DNA of 55,837 nt from Erysipelotrichaceae bacterium. Lineage in GTDB: Bacteria > Bacillota_I > Bacilli_A > Erysipelotrichales > Erysipelotrichaceae. The position numbers and the translations under genes are program-made. Below are positions 15,996 through 24,771 of this stretch, piece by piece. The notes under the pieces are model-generated. The model made no database searches. It worked only from the letters and a program-made list of their open reading frames with translations, and was not told where the DNA came from. Every line of letters starts with the position of its first letter. The first letter of the stretch is position 1. The stretch covers positions 1 through 55,837 of the forward strand of contig JAFRZA010000008.1 of the NCBI GenBank assembly GCA_017442805.1. The letters run 5' to 3'.

Positions 15996-17111
15996 CTAAA
16001 TCAATGTCCGGATATCGGTGTACTGATATCCTTCAAAACTGTCAGCGACATTCTTGTATGTCAGCTTGCCCTGATAGGTGTTGACGGCGCTGTAGATGAC
16101 CTCGTTTCTGCGGCAGGCTTCTTCCAGACCGTATCTGGAGATCTGCAGACCATAGCGCAGGGTGGCGTTGGTCAGAGCGATGGTGCTGGTGCGGGAAACG
16201 GCGCCGGGCATGTTGCCGACGCAGTAGTGGACGATGCCTTCCTTAACGTAGATGGGATCGTCATGGGTGGTCATGTGCGAGGTCTCGCCGCAGCCGCCCT
16301 GGTCGATGGCTACGTCGACGAAGACCGCGCCGGGCTTCATTTCCTGCAGATATCTTTCCTTGAACAGCTTGGGAGCGCTGGCGCCGGGGATCAGCACGGA
16401 GCCGATGACCAGGTCAGCGTCGATTACCGCCCGTTCAATGTTGGAATCGGTGGATACCAGCGTCTGGATGCGGCCGCCGTACTGGTTGTCGAGCTGTTCC
16501 AGCCGCTTGAGGTTGATGTCGATGACGGTCACGTCCGCCCCCATGCCCACGGCAATCTTGCAGGCATTGGAACCGACGGTGCCGCCGCCTAAAATGACGA
16601 CCCTGGCCTTGGGCGTGCCGGGCACTCCAGCCAGCAGAACACCGCGTCCGCCAAACTTCTTTTCCAGATACTTGGCGCCTTCCTGAATGGACAGCCGTCC
16701 GGCGATCTGGCTCATCGGTATTAACAGCGGTAATGAGCGGTCCTTTTCCTGCAGGGTCTCATAGGCTACCCCGGAGACTTTGGCGTCCAATAAGGCGTCC
16801 ATCTGTTCCTTGTCGGCAGCCAGATGCAGGTAGGTGTAGATGATCAGGCCTTCGTGGAAATAGGGGTACTCCTGTTTCAGGGGTTCCTTGACCTTGACCA
16901 TCATCTCGGAAAGTTTCCAGACTTCCTCGGCGCTGTCGATGATTCTGGCGCCGGCCTTGACGTATTCCTCATCGGTAAAACCGGATCCGCTGCCGGCTCC
17001 CTTTTCGATCAGGACTTCGTTTCCGTCACGGACATAGGCCGCCGCATTATCCGGGGTCAGGCCGACACGGAATTCATTATTCTTGATTTCTCTGACACAT
17101 CCTACTCTCAT
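15996..17111 (-). CDS. ald: Alanine dehydrogenase
   Basis: 371 residues, the normal length. Converts L-alanine and NAD+ to pyruvate, ammonia and NADH. Substrate-site segments are present: REIKNNEFRVGLTP, MMVKVKEPLKQEY (Lys), TYLHLAAD (His). The Rossmann motif is VVILGGGTVGSNA, and VDVAIDQGGCGETSHMTTHDDP is the family's C-terminal signature. It is the first gene of the leftward operon, with a strong promoter at 17221-17250, and is divergent from a DeoR-type regulator that probably controls it. Confidence 0.95.
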   Translation of the reverse strand: MRVGCVREIKNNEFRVGLTPDNAAAYVRDGNEVLIEKGAGSGSGFTDEEYVKAGARIIDSAEEVWKLSEMMVKVKEPLKQEYPYFHEGLIIYTYLHLAADKEQMDALLDAKVSGVAYETLQEKDRSLPLLIPMSQIAGRLSIQEGAKYLEKKFGGRGVLLAGVPGTPKARVVILGGGTVGSNACKIAVGMGADVTVIDINLKRLEQLDNQYGGRIQTLVSTDSNIERAVIDADLVIGSVLIPGASAPKLFKERYLQEMKPGAVFVDVAIDQGGCGETSHMTTHDDPIYVKEGIVHYCVGNMPGAVSRTSTIALTNATLRYGLQISRYGLEEACRRNEVIYSAVNTYQGKLTYKNVADSFEGYQYTDIRTLI

Positions 17112-17220
17112 GAAAACCTCCTTCTTTCAGACATGTACGGGTAATGATGCCGATCAGCCGCTGATGATGAAAACGGTCTTTCCGCATCTTTCTATGATCG
17201 CTTTGGTTATTTCTGACTTA

Positions 17221-17250
17221 ATTATAAAAAAATGAACGAAATAGTGTCAA
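17221..17250 (-). promoter_or_regulatory. Sigma-A promoter of the ald-liv operon
   Basis: Minus strand TTGACA (17250-17245), 18-bp spacer, TATAAT (17226-17221); the leader before ald is about 100 nt. Confidence 0.75.
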
Positions 17251-17304
17251 TAAATGGCCTTACAGTTGATAAACGATCACAAAACGCTTAAAATCAAGGT
17301 AGAA

Positions 17305-17324
17305 TATGATCGTTTTCGATCATA
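17305..17324. promoter_or_regulatory. Palindromic operator next to the DeoR-type regulator gene
   Basis: Perfect inverted repeat TATGATCG, TTTT, CGATCATA. A related half-site, AACGATCA, lies ~35 bp to the left (17271-17278), between this palindrome and the ald promoter. Likely target of the regulator at 17343. Confidence 0.6.
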
Positions 17325-17342
17325 ATGAGCGAAGGAGACATC

Positions 17343-18113
17343 ATGAATACGGAAAGAGCCACCGGCATCATCACCCTGCTGGAAAAATACAGCTACATCA
17401 GCGTCCGCGATCTGGCCAACCTGCTGCACGTCAGCGCCCCCACGGTCAGAAGAGCCCTGTCCGAACTGGAGAGGGAAGGCATCGTCGTCCGCAATCACGG
17501 CGGCGTTACTCTGGCCGGCAACGGCCTGCCTAAGCCCTTTTCCTACCGCTTCTCCGACATGAAGGAGGAAAAGCGCCGCATCGCCCAGGCGGCCTGCTCG
17601 CTGCTGACCGACAACAGCATCATCTACCTGGATACCTCAACCACCGTCATGTGCATGATCGACTACCTGAAAAACCGGAAAAACATCACCGTCGTCACCA
17701 ATTCCGTCCCGGCCATTCAGCTGCTGCACAACTACGGCATCCCCGTCAAGTGCACAGGCGGCGACCTGAATGACGAGTCGATGGGCTTTGTCGGCTACGC
17801 GGCGGAATCCTACCTGGCCTCCATCCGCACCGACTTCGCCTTCATCTCCACTCCGGCCATCAGCCTGGACGGCCGCATTTCCGACTATTCTGAACAGGAG
17901 ACCCACCTGCGGAAGGTCGCCATGGCCAATTCAGCCTGCTCAGTCTACCTGTTTGAGAAACAGAAGCTCAATCAGAGCGCCATCTTCACCCTGTGCAGCG
18001 GCAGCGACGTCGACTATCTGATCTCCAACGCCGATCTGGGCAGCGTCTTTGCCGGCATGGAGATCAGTGAATACCGCAGCGATCCCGACATCTTCATCGC
18101 CCACTTCAGATAA
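17343..18113 (+). CDS. DeoR family transcriptional regulator
   Basis: 256 residues from ATG 17343 (AAGGAG upstream). Residues ~1-55 are the DeoR winged helix: RATGIITLLEKYSYISVRDLANLLHVSAPTVRRALSELEREGIV, then the RNHGGVTL wing. The rest is the DeoRC ligand-sensing domain, with the conserved IYLDTSTTV and NSVPAI segments and the TGGDLN turn. DeoR regulators usually respond to sugar phosphates; here the divergent operon is for amino acid use, so the effector may differ. The palindrome in its promoter region suggests autoregulation. Confidence 0.88.
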   Translation: MNTERATGIITLLEKYSYISVRDLANLLHVSAPTVRRALSELEREGIVVRNHGGVTLAGNGLPKPFSYRFSDMKEEKRRIAQAACSLLTDNSIIYLDTSTTVMCMIDYLKNRKNITVVTNSVPAIQLLHNYGIPVKCTGGDLNDESMGFVGYAAESYLASIRTDFAFISTPAISLDGRISDYSEQETHLRKVAMANSACSVYLFEKQKLNQSAIFTLCSGSDVDYLISNADLGSVFAGMEISEYRSDPDIFIAHFR

Positions 18114-18136
18114 GCAGCAGTTTTGACTTTTTTGTG

Positions 18137-18165
18137 TTGTTATTGAAAAACGTTTGTGATAATAT
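18137..18165 (+). promoter_or_regulatory. Promoter of tRNA-Arg
   Basis: TTGTTA (18137-18142), 17-bp spacer, TAATAT (18160-18165); the tRNA begins 15 bp later. Confidence 0.5.
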
Positions 18166-18179
18166 GTTTAAGCAGGCAT

Positions 18180-18256
18180 GCCCTCATAGCTCAGTTGGAT
18201 AGAGCATCCGCCTTCTAAGCGGACGGTCGAGCGTTCGAGTCGCCCTGAGGGCGCCA
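18180..18256 (+). tRNA. tRNA-Arg (anticodon TCT)
   Basis: 77-nt cloverleaf: acceptor GCCCTCA/TGAGGGC, D-arm GCTC/GAGC, anticodon stem TCCGC/GCGGA with loop CTTCTAA, T-arm GAGCG/CGCCC with TTCGAGT, encoded CCA. The T-stem has one A-C mismatch. It reads AGA. Confidence 0.92.
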
Positions 18257-18266
18257 TTTGAAAGAT

Positions 18267-18292
18267 AAGCGCGAACAGCGCTTTTTCTTTTT
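18267..18292 (+). terminator. Terminator of tRNA-Arg
   Basis: AAGCGC, 5-nt loop, GCGCTT, then TTTCTTTTT. Confidence 0.7.
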
Positions 18293-18381
18293 ACAGAACC
18301 GGCTTTCCCTGTGAAAGACTGCATCTTTAACTGATGGTGCCGCTATGGTATGATAGGTTTACCTTCTGGAGGGAGAAAAGC

Positions 18382-19116
18382 ATGAAAAAGATAAGGATAA
18401 CGCCCTTCTCGATTCCCTGGTTCGGCTTCATCGCCTACTGCGTCATTTCATTGATCCTGATGCGCCTGTTCGTCTACCCGCTTCCACTGGAGCAGCGGCT
18501 GCGTTTCCAGCTGATCCTGGGCATTGCCGGGTACGTCTATCTGCGCATCTACAAGTTCGCCCTTTCCACCGTCAAGGGTTATGACTACAACTACTTCAAT
18601 GAGCTGCCCTGTTATCTCTGTAATCTCACCGCCATCATCGGCATCATCGGCACCGTCCTCAACAGCCGCATCATCGGCGTCTACTGTTTCTCCATCGGCT
18701 TAGCCGGAGCGCTTCTGGCCTTCATGAAGCCGGACCCCGACTTCCGTGACATGGAGCTGATTTCCATCCGTGCTCTGGGCTTTTACGGCTATCACTCGCT
18801 GCTGGTCATCTTCTGCCTCGGCTTTACCGTGCTGGGCTTATGTGAGCCTCAGCCATCTGATGTCTTCGGCGTCGTCGGCATAACCCTGGTGCTGACCCTG
18901 ATCGGCCATCTGACCAACTTTACGGTCCGGAAACTGCATCTGTGCGATAACGCCAACTACATCTTCACCTATGACCCCGGCGACAACGGCATCCTGCTGT
19001 TCTTCTACAAGCTGATACCGGTAAGAATGCTTTATCTTCTTCCGGTCGCCCTGCCGGTAGGCGGAATCTACCTGATCATCTACTGCATCTACCGGCTGTT
19101 TGCCCTGGTGTTCTGA
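18382..19116 (+). CDS. YwaF/TMEM164-like integral membrane protein
   Basis: 244 residues from ATG 18382, chosen for the GGAGGG site 10 bp upstream. Six or seven hydrophobic segments. The motif ELPCYLCNLTAI after the second segment is the LP-x-x-x-C-N-L type signature of the YwaF (TP0381) family, related to eukaryotic TMEM164. Acyltransferase activity is known for TMEM164; nothing is known for the bacterial relatives. It appears to be a paralogue of the partial protein at 2-265. Confidence 0.7.
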   Translation: MKKIRITPFSIPWFGFIAYCVISLILMRLFVYPLPLEQRLRFQLILGIAGYVYLRIYKFALSTVKGYDYNYFNELPCYLCNLTAIIGIIGTVLNSRIIGVYCFSIGLAGALLAFMKPDPDFRDMELISIRALGFYGYHSLLVIFCLGFTVLGLCEPQPSDVFGVVGITLVLTLIGHLTNFTVRKLHLCDNANYIFTYDPGDNGILLFFYKLIPVRMLYLLPVALPVGGIYLIIYCIYRLFALVF

Positions 19117-19140
19117 GCGATCAGCAACCGACATATTGAA

Positions 19141-19169
19141 AAGAAGTTCTTCAGGTGAACTTCTTTTTT
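19141..19169. terminator. Bidirectional terminator between convergent genes
   Basis: AAGAAGTTC, 7-nt loop, GAACTTCTT followed by TTTT on the plus strand and by TTTCAA on the minus strand. Confidence 0.75.
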
Positions 19170-19171
19170 CG

Positions 19172-19993
19172 TTATTCTTCGTTTTCCGCTTTGGCAGCGT
19201 CCGGATTCCAGAGCTGATAGAAGGGAACGATTCTTATCTCATCGGCGTAGGCCTTGGCGAAGCGCCGCTGTTCGACGACGTTTTCCCCGTGTCTTTCCAC
19301 CAGCAGTGACTTGTTGGTCATGTAGCTGACGTAGACGGCCTTCTTGAGCAGAAAGATGCGGCTGACACCGCGGTAGATCAGCCTGGCCTTGACTTCCTTG
19401 TCGTCAGTTTCAGCCAGATCGGCGATCAGCTGGTCAAACAGCTTTCCCGATTCCTCAACGGCCAGTTCCTTCATCTCTTCCATGTTGGCGATGTACTGAC
19501 CGTCATATTTTCTCTGCATGGCCCCGACGGTCTTCTTATTCTCGTAGAGGGTCCTGAAGCAGCTCAGCAGACTGTTCTGGCTGTCTTCATCGAGATACAT
19601 GGCCAGTAATTCCAGCCGCTGCTTCTCAAAGACGTTGCCCACTTCGGTCAGGCAGTAATACATGCCCTTGGCCTCAATGTAGCTGTCGAGGTTGATCAGA
19701 ATGGCTCTCTGCTCCTCATCCTTTTTCCAGTAGAGGATGTAGGGAGCCTTCATGACGCCGGAAGGCACCTTGGCAATGTCGCGGTAGCCGATCTTCTTAT
19801 TGGCCAGAGCCTCAAGATTGCTCTTGATTTCAAAGTTGGTATACAGACGGACTTTGCCGTCGATTTCAGCGATCTGGGTAAACAGATCGGTGAATCTGTC
19901 CTGGTGTGAAGCCAGGTAATCAGTAAGCAGCCCATTGTAGTATGAAGAATAATCATATTCTCCAAAATCATACAAAACATCGAAAATTCCCAT
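19172..19993 (-). CDS. Uncharacterised protein
   Basis: 273 residues from the ATG at 19993. A TTG at 20002 is in frame but stands too close to the AAGGAG site. No signal peptide or membrane span; the composition is that of a soluble, mostly helical protein (many Leu/Glu/Lys runs in residues 120-210). The tail is acidic (NPDAAKAENEE). I do not recognise a family. It is flanked by the bidirectional terminator and a ~180-bp gap, so it is a single-gene unit. Confidence 0.7.
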   Translation of the reverse strand: MGIFDVLYDFGEYDYSSYYNGLLTDYLASHQDRFTDLFTQIAEIDGKVRLYTNFEIKSNLEALANKKIGYRDIAKVPSGVMKAPYILYWKKDEEQRAILINLDSYIEAKGMYYCLTEVGNVFEKQRLELLAMYLDEDSQNSLLSCFRTLYENKKTVGAMQRKYDGQYIANMEEMKELAVEESGKLFDQLIADLAETDDKEVKARLIYRGVSRIFLLKKAVYVSYMTNKSLLVERHGENVVEQRRFAKAYADEIRIVPFYQLWNPDAAKAENEE

Positions 19994-20124
19994 TATTCTC
20001 AAATCTCCTTAACAGGTCTAAAAAACATTATAGAACAACAAAATAGTCATGTCTATGTATTAACTGCCGTTTATTATACAATCAGACCCGCCTCTGCTCA
20101 TTATTCTGTTCAGTACCCTCAGGC

Positions 20125-20150
20125 CAAAACAAAACCCGGTTTCCCGGGTT
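20125..20150 (-). terminator. Terminator of the SLH protein gene
   Basis: Minus strand AACCCGG, GAAA loop, CCGGGTT, then TTGTTTT. Confidence 0.8.
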
Positions 20151-20178
20151 CTGTATTCTGTAATATCAGTAAGCTATC

Positions 20179-21687
20179 TTACTTTCTGACGGTATCGACA
20201 GCCTTTACTGCAGTAAACGGATGAGCGGTAACTGTGATGGCAAGCTTGTCGTTGGCGACAGCTGCGTCAACAGGAACCAGACCCATGTACAGGTTCAGAC
20301 CGTACATCATTTCAGCCAGCAGAGCTCTGTTGCCCTTGGCCTTCGGCTGGAACTTGGCTACGTCGCCGATGCTGTCGATGAGGCCATTGTTGTAGCACCA
20401 GATAACAGCCTTCTTATTGTTGCTGGTCAGACCGTCGATATCGGTATACGGACAGGTCATGCTGCCGATCTTCGGCTGTCCGGCCATCTTCCAGACCATG
20501 ATAGCCAGCTGAGCTCTGTTGATATCGCCAGAAGGTGCGAAGGTCGTGGCGGAAGTACCGTTAACGATGCCTTCCTGGTAGCACCAGATCAAAGCCTTCT
20601 TGTTGTTGCCGCTCAGGTCGCCAAGATCGGTGAACGGAACGGATCCGCTGACAGACGGGCTGCCGGCCATTCTCCACAGCATGTAGCAGAACTGTGATCT
20701 GCGGCACAGGTTCTCAGTACCGAACTTGGAATGGTTGTTGCTCAGACCATTGATGATGTTGTTGTTCCAAGCCCAGGCAACATGAGTGAAGGTTGCGGTG
20801 CCTTCATATACGTCAACCGGGAACGGGTTGTACAGAGCTTCAACGCCCTTGCTTTCGACAAAGATTGCATCATCTTCAACAGCTTCGACACTGTATTCGT
20901 AGTAATCACCCATGTGTCTGCCGACTTCGTCAAGATACTCAGTATCAGTGACTGTAGCGACAAGTTCATCATCTCTGTAAACATTGTAGCTGTCAGCCTT
21001 GACATCAGTCCATTCCAGAACAATGCCGTCAGTTGACATCTTGGCGGCGTCAATGTCAAGAAGCAGTTCAACATCACCGTTTTCACCGGTAACGGAAACG
21101 TCATCAAGGTTCAGATAGAACATGTCAGTAACATTGTAGTGACGGAAAGCAAACACTACTTCTTCACCGGCATAATCGCTGATGTCATAGGTATACTCTA
21201 CATAGGTTCCTGTAGCAGTCATATCTTTGCCGACCTGTTCGAATAAAGCCAGGTTTACGGTGGTGTCTTCGACAGCGCTGCTCGGAGCAATCATGAGAGC
21301 CATGACTTCACTGGCATAGTTCGGGTCCTGTCCACAGATCCAGAATGAGATCTTGGCATCCTTTTCGGGGACGGTGAGAGCCGGTGTAAGCATCCAGTTA
21401 TCCGGGGTCAGAGCAGTATACGTATCGTTATCGTATGATGCTGACATCAAGCAGGCAATACCTGAATGGACCTTGAGTGTTCCTGATCCACTGTCGCCAA
21501 CCCACTGCCAGCAGAAACCGTCGCCGTCATAGTCAACATATGACCAACCTTCAAGGCTCTCTTCAAAGTCGTTTGACCAACTGAAAGCTTCTTTCGTGAT
21601 GTCACCTTTCGCCTGAACCGTAGCCGGCATCAGCATGAGGATCATCAATGCAGCAAGTAATAATTGTGTGAGTTTTCTTCCTTTCAT
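20179..21687 (-). CDS. Secreted surface protein: cleaved-adhesin-like domain, Fn3-like domain, three SLH-like repeats
   Basis: 502 residues from ATG 21687 (GGAGG upstream). Signal peptide MKGRKLTQLLLAALMILMLMPATVQA. Residues ~35-195 look like a choice-of-anchor J / cleaved-adhesin domain (FEESLEGWSYVDYDGDG ... WMLTPAL). An Fn3-like module follows (ISTDGIVLEWTDV-like, SYNVYRDDELVATV, YEYSVEAV). The C-terminal ~190 residues are three S-layer-homology-like repeats, each with a W(C/A)-x(2)-G(I/L)(I/V) core and an NRA or RRSQ helix. It is probably held to cell-wall polymer and may be an adhesin or a remnant of a larger surface protease. The protein ends without an LPxTG signal. Confidence 0.85.
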   Translation of the reverse strand: MKGRKLTQLLLAALMILMLMPATVQAKGDITKEAFSWSNDFEESLEGWSYVDYDGDGFCWQWVGDSGSGTLKVHSGIACLMSASYDNDTYTALTPDNWMLTPALTVPEKDAKISFWICGQDPNYASEVMALMIAPSSAVEDTTVNLALFEQVGKDMTATGTYVEYTYDISDYAGEEVVFAFRHYNVTDMFYLNLDDVSVTGENGDVELLLDIDAAKMSTDGIVLEWTDVKADSYNVYRDDELVATVTDTEYLDEVGRHMGDYYEYSVEAVEDDAIFVESKGVEALYNPFPVDVYEGTATFTHVAWAWNNNIINGLSNNHSKFGTENLCRRSQFCYMLWRMAGSPSVSGSVPFTDLGDLSGNNKKALIWCYQEGIVNGTSATTFAPSGDINRAQLAIMVWKMAGQPKIGSMTCPYTDIDGLTSNNKKAVIWCYNNGLIDSIGDVAKFQPKAKGNRALLAEMMYGLNLYMGLVPVDAAVANDKLAITVTAHPFTAVKAVDTVRK

Positions 21688-21873
21688 AAAAACCTCCATA
21701 AATTAGTGATTGTCCGGGTAAGCCGTCTTGCGTCCGGTTTACTCAATTCTGCCTTTTTTTCGAGGCTTTCACCTCAAAAAGAAAAGCTCAACAATCTTTT
21801 GTTATATTTTACATTATCTGCGCGCTGTTTTTCAAGATATTTTTCAAAACATGCTCGTTTCCCGTTTTCCGCC

Positions 21874-21899
21874 ACACAAAAGACTGCCCTGCGGCAGTC
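21874..21899 (-). terminator. Terminator of rpiB
   Basis: Minus strand GACTGCC, loop, GGCAGTC, then TTTTGTG. Confidence 0.65.
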
Positions 21900-21906
21900 C
21901 TTCTCT

Positions 21907-22362
21907 TTAATAATTCAGATTCTGGGTCTCGTCTATTTCCATGATCATGTCGACGCGCTGCTGGTGGCGGCCGCCCATGTGCTCGGCGTTGAGCCACTCA
22001 TCAACGATCATCTTAGCCATGTCGGGGCCGATGACCCGGGCACCAAAGGCGATGATGTTGGCGTTGTTGTGTTGCTTGCTCAGTCTGGCTGAATAGGGCT
22101 CTGAACAGACGGCAGCTCTGACGCCGTGTACCTTGTTGGCCGCCAGGGAAATGCCGATGCCGGTCCCGCAGATCAGCACGCCGCAGTCGACTTCGCCTGA
22201 AGCGACAGCCTTGCCGACCTGATAGCCGGCTACCGGGTAGGGGTAGCTTTCATAGCTGTCAGTCCCGAAGTTGACGACTTCATGTCCCTTGGCTTCCAGA
22301 TAAGCCGTGATATCCTTTTTCATGTCCACGCCGGCGTGGTCGTTTCCGATTCCGATTCTCAT
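21907..22362 (-). CDS. rpiB: Ribose-5-phosphate isomerase B
   Basis: 151 residues. RpiB/LacAB fold: MRIGIGNDHAG at the N-terminus, the catalytic Cys in LICGTGIGIS (~residue 65), and the RNA-like conserved stretch HNNANIIAFGARVIG. It interconverts ribulose 5-phosphate and ribose 5-phosphate in the non-oxidative pentose phosphate pathway. The neighbouring genes are not sugar genes, so the housekeeping role is more likely than a role in allose or lactose breakdown. Confidence 0.93.
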   Translation of the reverse strand: MRIGIGNDHAGVDMKKDITAYLEAKGHEVVNFGTDSYESYPYPVAGYQVGKAVASGEVDCGVLICGTGIGISLAANKVHGVRAAVCSEPYSARLSKQHNNANIIAFGARVIGPDMAKMIVDEWLNAEHMGGRHQQRVDMIMEIDETQNLNY

Positions 22363-22482
22363 ATTATGCTCTCCTGTTTCTAATTCCTTTACTATTTAAT
22401 ATTAACATAAAAACACATCCCCCATACAGTCAAACGCGTTTCACAAATTCCCGGAAACCGGCCTTCTTACTTTGGGAAAGTC

Positions 22483-22491
22483 TGTTATAAT
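22483..22491 (+). promoter_or_regulatory. Extended -10 promoter of rsmG-noc-parA-parB
   Basis: TGTTATAAT (22483-22491) is a TGn-TATAAT extended -10 with no good -35. The transcript start would be ~22498, leaving only a ~13-nt leader before the rsmG ATG at 22511. Confidence 0.55.
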
Positions 22492-22510
22492 AGTTAGGCG
22501 AGGTTTGGAA

Positions 22511-23194
22511 ATGGAACTTGAGGAACTGCTGAATTCACTGAACATCACTCTGGAAGAAGACCGGCTCAGGCAGCTGGAACTTTACGCTGACCTGTTAATG
22601 CAGTGGAACGGGAAGTTCAACCTGACCGCCATTACCGACAGGCAGGAGATCTACCTCAAGCATTTCGCCGACTGCCTGCTGCTCAACAGCTATCCGCTGG
22701 GTGAAACGCTGTGCGACGTGGGAACGGGAGCCGGCTTTCCGGCCATCGTGCTCAAGATCGCCGATCCCGACCTGAAGGTCACGATGCTGGAGCCCAACCA
22801 CAAGAAGGTCACCTTTCTCAACGAAGTCATCCGTCAGCTTGGCCTGAAGGACATTGAAGCCGTCGATCAGCGCAGCGAGGACTACGCCAGGGAACACTAT
22901 GAAGCGTTTGACACCGTCACTTCCCGGGCGGTAGCCGCCATGAACATTCTTTCGGAACTGTGCCTGCCATTAGTCAAAGTGGGCGGCCATTTCCTGGCCA
23001 TGAAGGGACCCAGGGGAAATGAGGAGCTGCAGGAAAGCGCCAACGCGCTGAAAAAGCTCGGCGGTACCGTAAACGCCGTTGACAGCCATGAGCTCGGCGA
23101 TCAGCAGCGGCTGATCATCGATGTCCTCAAGACCGGGCAAACCGATCGCCGCTACCCGCGCAACTACGCCCAGATCAAGAAGAAACCGCTGTAA
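22511..23194 (+). CDS. rsmG: 16S rRNA (guanine527-N7)-methyltransferase
   Basis: 227 residues from ATG 22511 (start chosen because MELEELLNSLNI aligns with other RsmG). The SAM-binding motif I is CDVGTGAGFPAIVLKI, and VTSRAVAAMNILSELCLPLVK is the typical motif IV region. It methylates G527 of 16S rRNA; loss gives low-level streptomycin resistance in other species. It heads the classical rsmG-noc-parA-parB gene order found near oriC in Bacillota; mnmG/mnmE, often upstream, are not present. Confidence 0.95.
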   Translation: MELEELLNSLNITLEEDRLRQLELYADLLMQWNGKFNLTAITDRQEIYLKHFADCLLLNSYPLGETLCDVGTGAGFPAIVLKIADPDLKVTMLEPNHKKVTFLNEVIRQLGLKDIEAVDQRSEDYAREHYEAFDTVTSRAVAAMNILSELCLPLVKVGGHFLAMKGPRGNEELQESANALKKLGGTVNAVDSHELGDQQRLIIDVLKTGQTDRRYPRNYAQIKKKPL

Positions 23195-23206
23195 AGGAAT
23201 GAGATA

Positions 23207-23965
23207 ATGTCACAGTTAAAACAGATAAGCATCGATAAGATAAGATCCAACCCCTACCAGCCCCGCAGCGCCTTTGCGGAAAATGGCATCAGACAACTGG
23301 CTGATTCCATCCGGGAAAACGGGCTGTTACAGCCAGTCAGCGTCCGGGAGACCTATTTCGGCTATGACCTGATCGCCGGAGAAAGAAGACTGAAGGCCTG
23401 TCAGCTTTTGGGCATGAAGGAGATACCGGCCATCGTCGTCGACGCCGGGGAAGTTCAAAGCGCTCAGCTGGCGCTGATTGAAAACATTCAGCGAGAAGAC
23501 CTCAGCGCCATTGAGGAAGCCAGCGGCTACCTGCAGATTCTCAAGCTCACCGGCCTTACTCAGCAGCAGCTTGCCGACAAGCTGGGACGCAGCCAGTCTT
23601 CCATCGCCAACAAGCTGCGCCTGTTAAACCTCAGCGAGGAGGTCCAACAAGCCATCAGCAGCGGCGCCATCAGCGAACGCCACGGCCGGGCGTTGCTGGC
23701 AGTGGACGAAGAGAAGCAGAAGAAGCTGCTGGAGACCATTGTCAGGAAGAATCTGACCGTTCAGCAGACTGAAGAGCTCATTAACCGCAAGCCCGTTAAG
23801 CACAGCGGCAAGCTGAGATGTTTCGGCGTGTCCGAAAAAATACTCATCAATTCCCTGAGGGAAAGCTACAATAAATGCCGTCAGCTTTCCAACAACGTTT
23901 CCATGGAGGAAAGCGAAGACGACGAGTACTACGTCATGACAATAAAGGTAAGAAAAACAGTCTGA
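23207..23965 (+). CDS. noc: Nucleoid occlusion protein Noc (ParB paralogue)
   Basis: 252 residues. ParB/Noc family: NPYQPR and GERRLKA CTP-binding motifs, then the helix-turn-helix LTQQQLADKLGRSQSSIANKLRLLNL. The recognition helix reads QSSIANK, with Gln and Lys at the positions that distinguish Noc from ParB (ParB has Arg and Thr; the next ParB in this window does). An in-frame TAA just upstream rules out a longer start, so the amphipathic membrane-targeting helix at the N-terminus of Bacillus subtilis Noc is absent. It is 12 bp after rsmG. Confidence 0.85.
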   Translation: MSQLKQISIDKIRSNPYQPRSAFAENGIRQLADSIRENGLLQPVSVRETYFGYDLIAGERRLKACQLLGMKEIPAIVVDAGEVQSAQLALIENIQREDLSAIEEASGYLQILKLTGLTQQQLADKLGRSQSSIANKLRLLNLSEEVQQAISSGAISERHGRALLAVDEEKQKKLLETIVRKNLTVQQTEELINRKPVKHSGKLRCFGVSEKILINSLRESYNKCRQLSNNVSMEESEDDEYYVMTIKVRKTV

Positions 23966-23998
23966 TTTATGATAAAATGATTTGAGAGGTAAGTATTT

Positions 23999-24763
23999 AT
24001 GGGAAAGATTATAGCCTTAGCCAACCAGAAGGGCGGCGTCGGAAAAACCACCACAAGCATTAACCTGGCCGCAGGTTTAGCATATCTGGGAAAGAAAGTT
24101 TTACTGGTCGATTTGGACCCTCAGGCCAATGCCACTCAGGGCATCGGCGTCAGAGAAGACATCAAGAAGAGCACCTATGAACTGCTGCTTCAGGATGCCA
24201 AGCCGGAAGAGTGCATCATCACCAAGCGCATTCCGCCGCTGGACATCATTCCGGCGACCATCGACCTGGCCGGAAGTGATCTGGAGATGGCTAACTACAA
24301 CCAGGACCGCGACAAGCTTCTGAAGGCCAAGCTGACCCCTTTGAAGGAAAAATACGATTACATTCTCATCGACTGCCCGCCGACTCTGGGCCTGTTCAAC
24401 ACCAATGCCCTGACGGCAGCCGATTCCGTCATCATTCCGGTTCAGTGCGAATACTACGCTCTGGAAGGTCTGACCCAGCTTTTGGCTTCCATCAGAATGG
24501 TTCAGAAGGTTTCCAACCCCAAGCTCTACATCGAAGGCGTTCTGCTTACCATGTACGACGCCCGGACCAAGCTGTCCGTGGAAGTTCAGCAGGAAGTCCG
24601 CAAGTACTTCAAGGAGAGGGTCTACCGTTCCTACATCCCGCGCAACATCCGCCTATCGGAAGCTCCTTCCTACGGCAAGAGCATCTTCGAACATGACATC
24701 AAGTCCGAAGGCGCCAGAGCCTACGCGGCCTTGGCCAAGGAAGTCATAACCAAGAACAGTTAG
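23999..24763 (+). CDS. parA: Chromosome partitioning ATPase ParA/Soj
   Basis: 254 residues, the short chromosomal ParA type without an N-terminal DNA-binding domain. Deviant Walker A KGGVGKTTTSINLAA at the N-terminus, Walker A' VDLDPQAN, Walker B YILIDCPPTLGLF. It binds nucleoid DNA as an ATP dimer and works with ParB in origin segregation and control of initiation. It lies between the two ParB-family genes, 33 bp after noc and 8 bp before parB. Confidence 0.95.
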   Translation: MGKIIALANQKGGVGKTTTSINLAAGLAYLGKKVLLVDLDPQANATQGIGVREDIKKSTYELLLQDAKPEECIITKRIPPLDIIPATIDLAGSDLEMANYNQDRDKLLKAKLTPLKEKYDYILIDCPPTLGLFNTNALTAADSVIIPVQCEYYALEGLTQLLASIRMVQKVSNPKLYIEGVLLTMYDARTKLSVEVQQEVRKYFKERVYRSYIPRNIRLSEAPSYGKSIFEHDIKSEGARAYAALAKEVITKNS

Positions 24764-24771
24764 GAGGAAAA

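Noticed and set aside
22440..22460. AATTCCCGGAAAC as a Noc site near rsmG
   Set aside because: It matches only one half of the palindrome; too weak.
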